Source of the DNA: Spirochaetia bacterium
Lineage (GTDB): Bacteria > Spirochaetota > Spirochaetia > Treponematales > Breznakiellaceae
Assembly (NCBI GenBank): GCA_025997655.1
Contig: BNUW01000045.1
Span: 1-16,769 of the forward strand
Reading direction: 5' to 3'
DNA: 16,769 bases
Of the stretch, positions 1-7,196 are shown one piece after another; position 1 is the stretch's first letter, and each line of letters starts with the position of its first letter. Both the position numbers and the translations under genes were made by a program. The notes below the pieces were generated by a model that worked only from the letters and a program-made list of their open reading frames with translations, was not told the origin of the DNA and ran no database searches.

Positions 1-440
1 AGGCCCACTTCCCGCAGGGCTTTCATGGCCTGTTCTTTTCGGCTCTGGGCGGTCAGCCGTTTTTCATTTTTTTCCCGGCGGCGGTAAAACAGGGGGAGCT
101 CCACATTTTCCAGCGCCGTGGTGCGGGACAAAAGATTGAATGACTGAAACACAAAACCGATTTTCCGGTTTCTGATGTAGGCGAAGGTGTCCGGGCTGGA
201 TCGTGAAGTTTCAATAGTGTCCAATGTGTAGGTTCCCTCGCTGGGTTTATCCAGGCATCCTAAAATATTCATCAAGGTTGATTTCCCGGATCCCGACGGC
301 CCCATGACAGAAACAAATTCTCCGGCCCCGGCGGAAAAATCCACCCCCCGCAAAGCCCGCACCACCACCGCATCTTCCCCCTGCTTTCCTTCCATCTTGT
401 AAATCCGTTTGATCCCCCGCAATTCTATCACCGGCTGCAT
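1..440 (-). CDS. ABC transporter ATP-binding protein, MacB/LolD type (partial)
   Basis: Only the first 146 residues are in the window; the C-terminal part, with the signature motif and Walker B, lies beyond position 1. Visible are a Walker A motif GPSGSGKST at residues 47-55, the following MNILGCLD segment typical of the MacB/LolD/FtsE class, and a Q-loop in the context [10 protein letters not shown]. The protein is a cytoplasmic ATPase expected to power a MacB-type permease in export of drugs, peptides or lipoproteins. The ATG overlaps the stop codon of the upstream adaptor gene by one base (TAATG), so the two are very likely translationally coupled. The permease should lie further downstream on the minus strand, outside the window. 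The family is certain; the substrate cannot be told. Confidence 0.93.
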   Translation of the reverse strand, partial: MQPVIELRGIKRIYKMEGKQGEDAVVVRALRGVDFSAGAGEFVSVMGPSGSGKSTLMNILGCLDKPSEGTYTLDTIETSRSSPDTFAYIRNRKIGFVFQSFNLLSRTTALENVELPLFYRRREKNEKRLTAQSRKEQAMKALREVG

Positions 441-1795
441 TAAATTTTCTCCCGTAAAATGATCCGCAATTTTTCGAGGTCTTCAGTGGACCGGATCTCC
501 GTATTGGTACCGTTAGTGATACCGGCCTGTACCCGCATCACCTCAAGTTTACCCTCGCTGTTGAGGTACCAGAGATTCCGCATGACCACCGTGTTCCCCG
601 CTGCGGCAGGCCGCCCGCTCCTCTGGCTTCCCGAAGGCATTACCCGGGCCCCGCCGGGGCCGCCCATTGGCCCGCCGCCGGGACCCGGTCCGCTCGAGCC
701 GACAAGCCCGGCGATACCGGTTCCCGTCTGCGTCTGCGCCGCGGGGGTCTGGGTGGTTTTTGTTTGGGCCCGGGCCTCTACGGCGGCCTTCCGCTGATCC
801 TCATCCATGTCTTTTAACCCTGCGTTAAAAACCATGTCCGCAATTTCAGCGGCGCTCAAACTGGTAGGCTGATACCGCAGGGCGGCGTTAGGCGCCATAA
901 GAACATTTTCTCTCCGCTCCGCAATAAAATCCACCGCGCAGGTCATCCCCGGCAGGAGCGTGCCGTCACGATTTTCCACATTGATGATCACCGTGTAGCT
1001 CACCACATTGTTCTGAACCGTGGGCACCATCCGCAGCATTTCCACCACGCCGGTAAAATTCCGCCCCGGCAAACTTTCCAGCGTAAACCGCACCGGCTGC
1101 CCCTTGTGTATTGAGGCTATGTCCAGTTCGCCGACAGCGGCCTCAATCTGCATCTCCTCAAGGTTTTCCGCCAGGGTAAAAATGCTCGTTGAATTGCTGT
1201 TGGAACTGTCCACCACCGTATCGCCCACGCTGATATTTCGTTCCAGCACAATGCCGTCGATAGGACTGGTGATATACGCATATTGATTGATCTCGGTTTC
1301 AATGACCGAGAGGCTCGCCTCCGCCGCGGCCAGTTCCGCCTTCTGGATAGCCAACGTGGTTTTTGCGCTGGTGAGTTCGTATTCGGAGATAAGATTTTTC
1401 TCCGCAAGTTTTTTCTGGTTCTGAAAATTGAGATTCTGCAATTCGTAGTTGGCCCGGGCCTTTACCACGGAGGCCATTTGTTGTTCCCGCTGGAGACGGA
1501 GCATATCGGTGTTAAGTTCCGCCAGCACATCCCCCGCTTTGATCTGTTCATTGTAATCGGTAAAGATTTTTTCTACCTTACCGCTCATGCGGGGCAAAAC
1601 TTTAACGGTGGATACCGGCTTGAGGGACCCGCTTGCGGACACGGTCTTTTCCAGGGTCCCCCGGCTGATGGTGGTATACTCGTAGGTCTTGGCGCCGGAC
1701 TTATGTCCGCTGCCGCCCGGCTTGGCGGAGCAACCCCCGGCGAAAAGAAGCGAGAGCACGACGATGGGAGGTAACAAGGATTGGGTGATTTTCAT
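440..1795 (-). CDS. Efflux periplasmic adaptor lipoprotein (MacA/HlyD family)
   Basis: This 451-residue membrane-fusion protein should bridge an inner-membrane ABC exporter to an outer-membrane channel. The N terminus is a lipoprotein signal peptide ending LFAGGC, with Cys22 as the lipidated residue. A biotinyl-lipoyl-like half follows (about 50-95, with SGKVEKIF and [10 protein letters not shown]), then an alpha-helical hairpin rich in Ala/Gln/Lys (about 97-175), the second lipoyl half (about 176-210, [18 protein letters not shown]), and beta-barrel and membrane-proximal domains to about 300. Residues about 311-400 are an unusual low-complexity insertion, Thr/Gln rich and then Gly/Pro rich. 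The last 50 residues return to normal adaptor sequence. It is the first gene of the operon and overlaps the ATPase start by one base. The start was chosen because the signal peptide begins there; a GGAG lies 12 nt upstream, rather far. Confidence 0.92.
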   Translation of the reverse strand: MKITQSLLPPIVVLSLLFAGGCSAKPGGSGHKSGAKTYEYTTISRGTLEKTVSASGSLKPVSTVKVLPRMSGKVEKIFTDYNEQIKAGDVLAELNTDMLRLQREQQMASVVKARANYELQNLNFQNQKKLAEKNLISEYELTSAKTTLAIQKAELAAAEASLSVIETEINQYAYITSPIDGIVLERNISVGDTVVDSSNSNSTSIFTLAENLEEMQIEAAVGELDIASIHKGQPVRFTLESLPGRNFTGVVEMLRMVPTVQNNVVSYTVIINVENRDGTLLPGMTCAVDFIAERRENVLMAPNAALRYQPTSLSAAEIADMVFNAGLKDMDEDQRKAAVEARAQTKTTQTPAAQTQTGTGIAGLVGSSGPGPGGGPMGGPGGARVMPSGSQRSGRPAAAGNTVVMRNLWYLNSEGKLEVMRVQAGITNGTNTEIRSTEDLEKLRIILREKI

Positions 1796-1815
1796 GTGGG
1801 GCTAATCTCCATAGC

Positions 1816-1845
1816 AATATACAAGCAATAAGCGTGCCAAGTAAA
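1816..1845 (-). promoter_or_regulatory. Candidate sigma70 promoter for the efflux operon
   Basis: On the minus strand a -35-like TTTACT (1845-1840), an 18-nt spacer and a -10 TATATT (1821-1816) lie about 20 nt upstream of the adaptor ATG. The -10 is good and the -35 weak (four of six). Placement supports it; there is no other evidence. Confidence 0.4.
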
Positions 1846-1846
1846 C

Positions 1847-1903
1847 GGATTACGCAGAGTTCACGGATCAGAGGGAAATATATGGAATAAATCCGCGTTA
1901 TCC
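1847..1903. repeat. Imperfect inverted repeat in intergenic region
   Basis: A 15-nt segment at 1847-1861 (GGATTACGCAGAGTT) matches the reverse complement of 1889-1903 at 12 of 15 positions, with a 27-nt loop. It lies upstream of the candidate promoter of the efflux operon. It has the look of a dispersed intergenic repeat rather than an operator, but copy number cannot be judged from one window. The rest of 1796-2064 is AT-rich and holds no gene that I can support. Confidence 0.4.
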
Positions 1904-2009
1904 ATAGAGCTCTTGAATTCAACTATATAAAATTTACGCAATTCTTTCCAGAGAAGGTGTGAAAAAACTACACACACCAAGATAAGGGAGCGCCCTCCAT
2001 GGCGTTAAG

Positions 2010-2029
2010 AATATTTTATGTAAAATATT
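2010..2029. promoter_or_regulatory. Perfect AT-rich 20-bp palindrome
   Basis: AATATTTTA (2010-2018), a TG centre, then TAAAATATT (2021-2029): nine perfectly paired bases on each side. It lies 35 bp beyond the end of the XRE regulator gene and about 215 bp upstream of the efflux adaptor start. It could be an operator for a dimeric regulator or a weak transcription end for the XRE gene. It has no GC-rich stem, so a normal intrinsic terminator is unlikely. Confidence 0.4.
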
Positions 2030-2064
2030 TTAAAATAACAATACGGCATGTAAGAAAAAGGGGA

Positions 2065-2412
2065 TTATGCCGTGCTTTTAGGATCGATGGAAAGGGCTTT
2101 TTGGACGGCTTCGTCAACGGTCTGCTTTACTTCATCGCATAATTGTTTCATGTCGTCCCTAATATCCTCCCGGAGCAGTGTAAATTCCTTGTTGGAGGAA
2201 TGCGGGTCCAGAAAAAGTTCATAAATTTCAACATCAAGGGCTTCGGCAATACGTTCCAAAACATCAGAAGCGGGGAAACTACGGGCAATTTCCAATATGG
2301 CGATGTAATGAGTAGACACGTTGGCCTTTTCAGCCAGTTTTTCCTGTGAGATGCCGCATTTACGGCGATTTATCTTCAAGTTTTGAGCGAAAATTTCTCT
2401 AATACGAGCCAT
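2065..2412 (-). CDS. XRE/Cro-CI family helix-turn-helix regulator
   Basis: A 115-residue DNA-binding protein. Residues about 8-63 form a Cro/CI-type helix-turn-helix domain: LKINRRKCGISQEKLAEKAN, then the recognition-helix region VSTHYIAILE, then the closing helix with LERIAEALDVEIYELF. Residues 70-115 are a charged helical tail (DIRDDMKQLCDEVKQTVDEAVQ) that could mediate oligomerisation. An AGGT lies upstream of the ATG, so the ribosome site is modest. The gene is divergent from the lipoprotein gene at 2670. The 21-bp tandem dyads in the shared upstream region (2527-2568) are its most likely binding sites, which is inference. Its target could also be only its own gene. The family is certain, the regulon unknown. 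Confidence 0.9.
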   Translation of the reverse strand: MARIREIFAQNLKINRRKCGISQEKLAEKANVSTHYIAILEIARSFPASDVLERIAEALDVEIYELFLDPHSSNKEFTLLREDIRDDMKQLCDEVKQTVDEAVQKALSIDPKSTA

Positions 2413-2451
2413 TTACTTACCTGTGGGGTAATTTTATCTTTTTTCCCCTTC

Positions 2452-2480
2452 TTGACAAATTACATATTGATGAATATTCT
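2452..2480 (+). promoter_or_regulatory. Sigma70-like promoter for the lipoprotein gene
   Basis: A perfect TTGACA (2452-2457), a 17-nt spacer and TATTCT (2475-2480) point toward the lipoprotein gene. The predicted start near 2487 would give a 5' untranslated region of about 180 nt holding the tandem dyads and the three hairpins listed separately. Confidence 0.6.
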
Positions 2481-2526
2481 ATTAAATGGTGTTGCATGAT
2501 TCCGATAGTTTCATTGGAAACCTCGG

Positions 2527-2568
2527 TTGAAATTTGGGAAATTTACCTTGAAAATGGGGCATTTTGAC
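2527..2568. promoter_or_regulatory. Two tandem 21-bp repeats, each a dyad with a GGG centre
   Basis: TTGAAATTTGGGAAATTT starting at 2527 and TTGAAAATGGGGCATTTT starting at 2548 are direct repeats offset by exactly 21 bp. Each holds a symmetric element with a GGG centre: AAATTT/AAATTT at 2530-2544 and AAAATG/CATTTT at 2551-2565. The 21-bp centre-to-centre distance is two helical turns, as expected for cooperative binding of a dimeric repressor. They lie just downstream of the promoter at 2452-2480 and between two divergent genes, one of which encodes an XRE regulator. Confidence 0.45.
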
Positions 2569-2590
2569 CTGTTGTAAGTGGTGGGTTTAA

Positions 2591-2652
2591 CCGCATAAGC
2601 GGATAAATGGCGGCTTAGCCGTCTTCAATATGGATAAGGCGGGAAAGACCGC
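2591..2652 (+). promoter_or_regulatory. Three tandem small hairpins in the lipoprotein 5' untranslated region
   Basis: CCGC-ATAA-GCGG (2591-2602), CGGC-TTA-GCCG (2611-2621) and GCGG-GAAAGA-CCGC (2639-2652) follow each other immediately before the AAAGGAG ribosome site. The second and third share the frame GGATAA..GGCGG..CCG, offset by 31 nt, which suggests duplication of one unit. They may tune translation or stability of the mRNA. No known riboswitch class is recognised. Confidence 0.45.
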
Positions 2653-2669
2653 AAAGGAGTGTTTTTATT

Positions 2670-3785
2670 ATGAAGAAGAGATTTGTGTTTGTTGGGACAA
2701 TGGCGGCACTGGCGTTGGGGTTAGTGCTTATTGGGTGTGATAATGGCTCAACTAGCGGTGGAGGTAACGGTGGCGGAGGTGGAGGTGGAGGTAACATTAC
2801 TACCGACTTAACCTACAGTGCGACCACAGAGGATGTTGTCTTTGTAATCAGAGACACCCCACGGGTGGCGTTAAGCTCCAGTTCTTACCGAGCTTCAATA
2901 AGTGATGCTGGGGGTGGCGAGCGGGCGGCGTTAACAGCCGGCTCTTATTATTACGAGATATATCATTTTGCGAATTTGGTAAGCCACGGGGCGATACAAA
3001 TAGTCTTTGAAGGCACAAAGATTACTTTTACCTGTACAGTTAATGGTTCTTCTTTTACTGGGAATATCACTGATGATAAGCTCAGCTTTGTGGATCCTAT
3101 CGTCCTTGACGATGGCGACAGCTGGACGTTTGCCGATGATCTCAGCATACAAAATCAGGGCGGGCCTAATCCGTTCATCGGCACCTGGAATGACGAATGG
3201 GGGTATCCAAATGTCATAACTAGTTCGACCTGGAAATACTCCTATATGGGAATTGCGGAGTTAACCTATACTGGAACTTATACCTATATTGGTAACACGG
3301 CCACCTATTTTTTTGATGGTAGTATATATCCCTATGTGACTACTATTATAAATGGAGTATTTCATGCCCAAGGGATTGCTTATACAAAATCAGGTGACCC
3401 TACTAGCCCTAGCCCTGGTGGCGGCGGCAAACTCGTCATTACCGGTTTGACGGATTTGGAAGGCCTGTACGTTAGGGGACTTTGTATGGATATTTCCAGC
3501 ACTCCCCAAAAAATTTATTTTGCAGTTAAGGACTATAAACTCACCGGAGAATGGACGGGAGTTAAAGTCGTAGATGGAAAGGTTACGCTTAACGTTAAGG
3601 TAGCTTCAGGATATACTGGCCTGGTTCCCTATACAGGGAGTGATGAGTTAACATTCAATGGTTTTGCACATGTTGCAGAGACTGTTGGACCAGCTTTGCC
3701 TGGAGAAGATGGAAGCTTTCTCGTAACGGCGTCTTTTATCAATGGCGAGGCAACAGCGGTCGCAACGGATGTGTATAAGTACTAA
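2670..3785 (+). CDS. Secreted lipoprotein with glycine linker, treponeme type
   Basis: A 371-residue predicted outer-surface or periplasmic lipoprotein. The signal peptide (MKKRFVFVGTMAALALGLVL) ends in the lipobox LIGC, with Cys23 lipidated. A flexible Ser/Gly linker with runs of glycine spans about residues 26-42. A beta-rich region follows (about 45-165), then a segment starting NPFIGTW (about 168-235) that resembles the lipocalin-like repeats of treponeme lipoproteins, a second Gly/Pro linker (about 244-256), and a C-terminal beta-rich module (about 257-371, KLVITGLTDLEG). No catalytic motif is seen. AAAGGAG sits about 10 nt before the ATG. It has its own promoter, a structured leader and a strong terminator, so it is probably monocistronic. 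The function is unknown; the architecture suggests a surface or ligand-binding protein from a multi-copy family. Confidence 0.88.
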   Translation: MKKRFVFVGTMAALALGLVLIGCDNGSTSGGGNGGGGGGGGNITTDLTYSATTEDVVFVIRDTPRVALSSSSYRASISDAGGGERAALTAGSYYYEIYHFANLVSHGAIQIVFEGTKITFTCTVNGSSFTGNITDDKLSFVDPIVLDDGDSWTFADDLSIQNQGGPNPFIGTWNDEWGYPNVITSSTWKYSYMGIAELTYTGTYTYIGNTATYFFDGSIYPYVTTIINGVFHAQGIAYTKSGDPTSPSPGGGGKLVITGLTDLEGLYVRGLCMDISSTPQKIYFAVKDYKLTGEWTGVKVVDGKVTLNVKVASGYTGLVPYTGSDELTFNGFAHVAETVGPALPGEDGSFLVTASFINGEATAVATDVYKY

Positions 3786-3815
3786 AGCTTGATCCCAAAA
3801 AGGAAAAACGCGTCT

Positions 3816-3845
3816 AAAAACCGCCGTCTAACAACGGCGGTTTTT
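3816..3845 (+). terminator. Rho-independent terminator of the lipoprotein gene
   Basis: A 7-bp GC stem (CCGCCGT 3821-3827 with ACGGCGG 3834-3840, 6-nt loop) is followed by TTTTT and preceded by AAAAA, 30 nt after the stop codon. The flanking A and T runs could let it work for the minus-strand hipA transcript too. The remaining bases to 4027 are AT-rich with no gene that I can see. Confidence 0.85.
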
Positions 3846-4027
3846 AATGCCCATATGGATAAGTTTAATAATAAAATATAATTGGGGCATTTATAAATTA
3901 ATATAAATAAAAACATTAGCCCATAGTCCGCCATCCATAGCGGGAGAGGACAAAAAAAATTCGTTTACTTTTAGGTTAATCATGGCTGGCCCCCTCTATG
4001 TTTAAGCATGGCTTATTGAGGGCATAA

Positions 4028-5284
4028 CTAAACGGATCTAAAAGCCGGTTCCATTTCATCCTGCTGCCGTTTCGGGAGATTATACCGTTCCGCTATAGTT
4101 CTCCAGTTTGAAACCGATTGTTTAACAGCATCCAGGATAGATTCCGCCTTTTTTAATGAAAGCCTGAAATAGGGAATAACGCTTAGGGCAAGATCGAAAT
4201 CAAGGGGATTATCGTTTTCAGAAATATTGAGCTTTAACCCGGTTCCGTTTTCATCGGGATTCATATCAAAGGCCGGGGACAGCACCCATCCTGCCGGGTC
4301 AAAAAGAAATCCGTGATTGCGCAGATGATCATCACAGTTTGAAACAGCAATATTGAAAACCATACGCCGCCAAAGTTCCTCCAGATTGCGATCTACTTCA
4401 GCGCCCATCCTGATAATTAAACCCGCTATATCGAGATAACTTACCCCGGAGGAATAATCAGCGCCATCCTGCCTGCCCAATAATGTCATTGCCGAGGCAA
4501 AGTGTATTCTTTTCCCCTCCGCCGTCCGATCAAACCTTTTGGAAAGAAATGTATGATGTTTGCCGGAAAAACGCCGGGCTATTGACTCAACCGTTTTGAT
4601 ACCACATGCCGCCGCGAGTTCATTGACCACCTTCTCCCAGGCGCCGGTATCTTTACTGTCGGTCCCGCCGGGGAATTTGGCGATCCACAGCCGCCCATCC
4701 CGATCCGCGATATTGGCCTTAGGGCGGGCGCCGCCCAGGGACGATCCGGGCCGGACCAGCATATTCAGCCACTTTGCATAGTCAGCTTCGTTATCAAAAT
4801 CCTCTTTCTCCAGCATCATGCTGGCATATTCCAAATCCTGAATGGATGCCCACGGCGGGATCGCCGATCCCCTGTTGTTGTCGAGGAAATCCCCTTCCGG
4901 GTCCAGCGTAAGACGCAGAGCACCCATCCGGCTGCCATCAAAAACGCCAAGCAAAAAGTCGGTTTCATATAAGGTACGGGGCGCACGCACTTCCTGCCGG
5001 GCGATCAAAGCCTCCCGCCGTTTTATCAGCATACGTCCCCAACGATCCGGGGCTGAGTCCAAAAACAACCCGAAATTCGGTTTGCCGTCCCTGATATATT
5101 GCCTGCCCTGAAAGGCGCCTAAATCGGGATCCAGATTACGGAACTCCTTGTACTCAAGCCACTTATCGCCCCCGGTAAAGGAAAACACCTCCTTTCCGCG
5201 AATTATGTCACTATGTAATATGCCCATAAAACGAGGCGCTGCCTCTTCCACCGACTGCAAAAACGCATAAATATCCTGACTCAT
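4028..5284 (-). CDS. hipA: HipA-family serine/threonine kinase toxin
   Basis: A 418-residue kinase-fold protein, near the usual length of HipA (about 440). HipA toxins phosphorylate translation components such as an aminoacyl-tRNA synthetase and induce dormancy. Visible motifs are the P-loop region PGSSLGGARPK (179-189), where Ser182 matches the autophosphorylated Ser150 of E. coli HipA. The catalytic loop NCDDHLRNH (296-304) follows, with Asp298 and Asn303 in the positions of Asp309 and Asn314. The metal-binding SPAFDMNP (316-323) has Asp320 in the position of Asp332. All key residues are present, so the kinase looks intact. The start codon overlaps the hipB stop by 4 nt (ATGA), giving translational coupling with antitoxin first. 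The particular target in this organism cannot be read from sequence. Confidence 0.93.
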   Translation of the reverse strand: MSQDIYAFLQSVEEAAPRFMGILHSDIIRGKEVFSFTGGDKWLEYKEFRNLDPDLGAFQGRQYIRDGKPNFGLFLDSAPDRWGRMLIKRREALIARQEVRAPRTLYETDFLLGVFDGSRMGALRLTLDPEGDFLDNNRGSAIPPWASIQDLEYASMMLEKEDFDNEADYAKWLNMLVRPGSSLGGARPKANIADRDGRLWIAKFPGGTDSKDTGAWEKVVNELAAACGIKTVESIARRFSGKHHTFLSKRFDRTAEGKRIHFASAMTLLGRQDGADYSSGVSYLDIAGLIIRMGAEVDRNLEELWRRMVFNIAVSNCDDHLRNHGFLFDPAGWVLSPAFDMNPDENGTGLKLNISENDNPLDFDLALSVIPYFRLSLKKAESILDAVKQSVSNWRTIAERYNLPKRQQDEMEPAFRSV

Positions 5285-5604
5285 CGTATTTTCCTTGTTT
5301 TCGACGCCCGTTCCCGGGTAACCAGCCTGATGTCCTGCAAGGTACGCCCAAAGGGATCATCCCCAGCAATTTTCAATAAATCGCCCTCCAGGTTCAATAC
5401 AAAGAGAACCTTGAGGTAGATACCAATAGCGACTCCGGGGTCGCCGGTTTCCACTTTGTAAAGGGTGGTCCGGCTAATTCCGGCCCGTTCAGCCACCCGG
5501 GCTGCCGGGAGATCCCTCCGGAGCCGTGCCAGCCTGATATTTTCCCCCACATTATTCAACAGACGCTGCTGTACCGGCAATAATACAGACCTTGGTTTTC
5601 CCAT
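5281..5604 (-). CDS. hipB: HipB-like XRE antitoxin
   Basis: A 107-residue helix-turn-helix protein. Residues about 18-75 form the Cro/CI fold: ENIRLARLRRDLPAARVAER, recognition helix GISRTTLYKVETGDPGVAIG, and a helix ending LNLEGDLLKIAGDDPFG. HipB binds HipA and represses the operon; lipoproteins or surface functions are not involved. It precedes hipA and overlaps it by 4 nt. No clear Shine-Dalgarno sequence precedes the ATG, so either the transcript is leaderless or nearly so, or an internal TTG at about codon 9 (AAGG 8 nt upstream) is used. The domain call is firm, the exact start less so. The C-terminal tail is strongly basic (RERASKTRKIR), unusual but plausible for contact with DNA or HipA. 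Confidence 0.9.
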   Translation of the reverse strand: MGKPRSVLLPVQQRLLNNVGENIRLARLRRDLPAARVAERAGISRTTLYKVETGDPGVAIGIYLKVLFVLNLEGDLLKIAGDDPFGRTLQDIRLVTRERASKTRKIR

Positions 5605-5645
5605 TATGTATAGTAGTATGGACTATTTATCACTATTTTGTCCAG

Positions 5646-5668
5646 ATATATGAACGTTATATATTCAT
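5646..5668. promoter_or_regulatory. Candidate operator upstream of hipBA
   Basis: Two overlapping symmetric readings lie about 45 bp upstream of hipB: ATATA-N7-TATAT (5646-5662) and ATGAA-N9-TTCAT (5650-5668). Autoregulation by HipB through upstream palindromes is known for the family. The sequence does not match the E. coli TATCC-N8-GGATA operator, so this is a weak positional call. Confidence 0.3.
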
Positions 5669-5697
5669 TTTTGTTATATTTTGCTAATATTAATGGC

Positions 5698-5773
5698 AAA
5701 AAAAAGGCTGTTCCCGGCTACTGGGGGTCCTACATCACTCGCCGCCATCGGTCCGCCACCCGACCAGCAGCCT
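5698..5773 (-). terminator. Terminator-like structure after the RNA ligase gene
   Basis: On the minus strand AGGCTG (5773-5768) can pair with CAGCCT (5710-5705), which runs straight into eight T residues (5705-5698). A competing 9-bp pairing joins 5772-5764 with 5724-5716 (one G-U). The loop is long (about 57 nt), so this is not a textbook hairpin, but the T run and position right at the stop codon of the ligase gene support termination before hipBA. Confidence 0.5.
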
Positions 5774-6983
5774 AACTGAACCAGAACGCGTAGTCCGGGT
5801 TTTTCACTTTGAAAGAGAACTCCTGGTTCATCCCCCGGATGACGATCCCTTCGTGATAGTAAATACTGTTTTTCTCAAAGGCTGGTTTTTCTTTTGGTTT
5901 AAGCTGATAGTGATAGTCCAACCCGTCCGGGGTAAAGGCGAAATAGCGCGTACTCACCGTGTCCGCCTGATCAACAGAGGAGATGATTTCCCGCAGGGGG
6001 ATGTTCACCCATTCGCTGATGACCGGCACCGTGGGGATGCCCGATACGGCAGAGAAGTCCGTCAGTTCCTGCCAGGAAAGATAGCGGTTGGTGATGAGGT
6101 CCCTGGCGGTGTAGATGAAAAGCCGGGGGCTGGGGAAGCGGTAGATGTTTTTCTGCACCCCGGGCCCGCAGCGTTCGCCCTGGATGGCCAGTAGTTTTCC
6201 TGTTTGCTTGTAGTAATCCTGCAGGATATCGGGGATGTGATACGCATCAGCCAGAGCCCAGAAGCCCGCGCCGTCTTTTTTCTGCCGGGTGCGGTAGGCG
6301 ATGGTTCGGGAGCAGACGAAAAATTTCCCCGCCTTTTTGTTTTTGTAGTCGAACAGAAATGTGCCGCTTTGACCCTCCATTTTGATGGCAGCATAACAGA
6401 GGGTGTCCAGATGCCGTTCCAGAATTTCGGGGAAGTTCTGAATGGTGGTTTCATCGGATTTAGCGATGAGGGAAATGGGGAACGGGCTTTTTGCCTTGGT
6501 GGTATTTTTGCGGATAAGAGCACGGAGGCTTTTCCCCAGGGGCCGGGTGGCGGGATATTTCATCAGCCAAGCGGCAAAGGCGGAGAGTTTGGTTTTTTTA
6601 GCGGGGGCGTCCTCCGCGCCTTCGTATTTCAGAATGTTGAGGATGCCCGAAACATCCTCCCCGCTCTGGTAGGGTTTCTTCCGGTTCGGCAGGATATCGG
6701 TTTTGAAGACGATGCCCATGCTGATGGTTCCACACATCTTGAGGGGGCGGATAAGAAAACGATCGAGGCTTTCCTTGTAACACCGGGCCCGGAGGAACTC
6801 AAATTCCGGACGGATGGGGAGGAGACTGTCAACTTCCACAAAGATGACCTGCTGCCCCGGCACTATGTCCTTGTCGCCCAGAACGGAGTAACCGTTTTCA
6901 TGAAAGGTGAGGGTGACAATCCGATCCTTGCCGGGGATGGATTCCGCTGATTTTACCGTAACAATTTTTGCCATGTCTCGCAT
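5772..6983 (-). CDS. ATP-dependent RNA ligase, DraRnl (Rnl5/DRB0094) type
   Basis: A 403-residue polynucleotide ligase that should seal 3'-OH and 5'-phosphate RNA ends through an enzyme-AMP intermediate. The N-terminal part (about 1-100) resembles the OB-fold domain found ahead of the catalytic domain in Deinococcus radiodurans RNA ligase. Nucleotidyltransferase motifs follow in order: motif I KMEGQSGT at 201-208 with Lys201 as the predicted AMP-accepting lysine, motif III LAIQGERCGPGVQKN at 265-279, motif IIIa FIYTARDL at 289-296, motif IV EGIVIR at 378-383, and motif V FSFKVKN at 389-395. Nothing essential is missing. The ATG at 6983 is preceded by AAAGGA at good spacing; a second Met at codon 4 is less likely. 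The gene lies between an inverted-repeat element and hipBA. The biological RNA substrate is unknown; RNA repair is the usual proposal. Confidence 0.93.
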   Translation of the reverse strand: MRDMAKIVTVKSAESIPGKDRIVTLTFHENGYSVLGDKDIVPGQQVIFVEVDSLLPIRPEFEFLRARCYKESLDRFLIRPLKMCGTISMGIVFKTDILPNRKKPYQSGEDVSGILNILKYEGAEDAPAKKTKLSAFAAWLMKYPATRPLGKSLRALIRKNTTKAKSPFPISLIAKSDETTIQNFPEILERHLDTLCYAAIKMEGQSGTFLFDYKNKKAGKFFVCSRTIAYRTRQKKDGAGFWALADAYHIPDILQDYYKQTGKLLAIQGERCGPGVQKNIYRFPSPRLFIYTARDLITNRYLSWQELTDFSAVSGIPTVPVISEWVNIPLREIISSVDQADTVSTRYFAFTPDGLDYHYQLKPKEKPAFEKNSIYYHEGIVIRGMNQEFSFKVKNPDYAFWFS

Positions 6984-7026
6984 TAAGCTATCCTTTCCAC
7001 CTTATAATTTCAAAAATTCCTTTATC

Positions 7027-7155
7027 CATGAACCAGTTCCAAAATAAGAAGATCAACCACGAAAAAGACCGATAAAGAAGCTTTAAGAATAGCACATTAA
7101 TTTTTCTTTTTCGTGTGTTTCGTGGTTTTTTTCAATTTTGGAACTGGCTCCCATG
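7027..7155. repeat. MITE-like inverted repeat element
   Basis: A 129-bp element with 38-nt arms (7027-7064 and 7118-7155). The arms contain perfectly complementary blocks of 13 bp (CCAGTTCCAAAAT, 7033-7045) and 10 bp (AACCACGAAA, 7055-7064). Both ends are CATG. The left arm can also pair through 11 bp (7058-7068) with a second nearby copy of the CGTG motif at 7105-7115, so two foldings compete. It contains no ORF of note and sits between the end of the GNAT gene and the start of the RNA ligase gene. The motif TTTCGTGTGTTTCGTGGTT looks like an intergenic repeat. It may be a mobile remnant or an RNA structure in the minus-strand transcript. Confidence 0.7.
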
Positions 7156-7196
7156 TTTCTATTATACTCTATTTTTTAGCGGGCCGCAAGGAATTT

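Noticed and set aside
2630..2740. Short upstream open frame overlapping the lipoprotein start in another frame
   Set aside because: The ATG at 2630 has no ribosome site and the frame follows the hairpins; the strong ribosome site belongs to 2670.
5602..5661. E. coli-type HipB operator (TATCC-N8-GGATA)
   Set aside because: Only TATC and GATA fragments with a 13-nt gap are found; the match is not meaningful.
6204..6950. Long plus-strand open frame opposite the RNA ligase
   Set aside because: All conserved ligase motifs are on the minus strand; the opposite frame encodes nothing recognisable.
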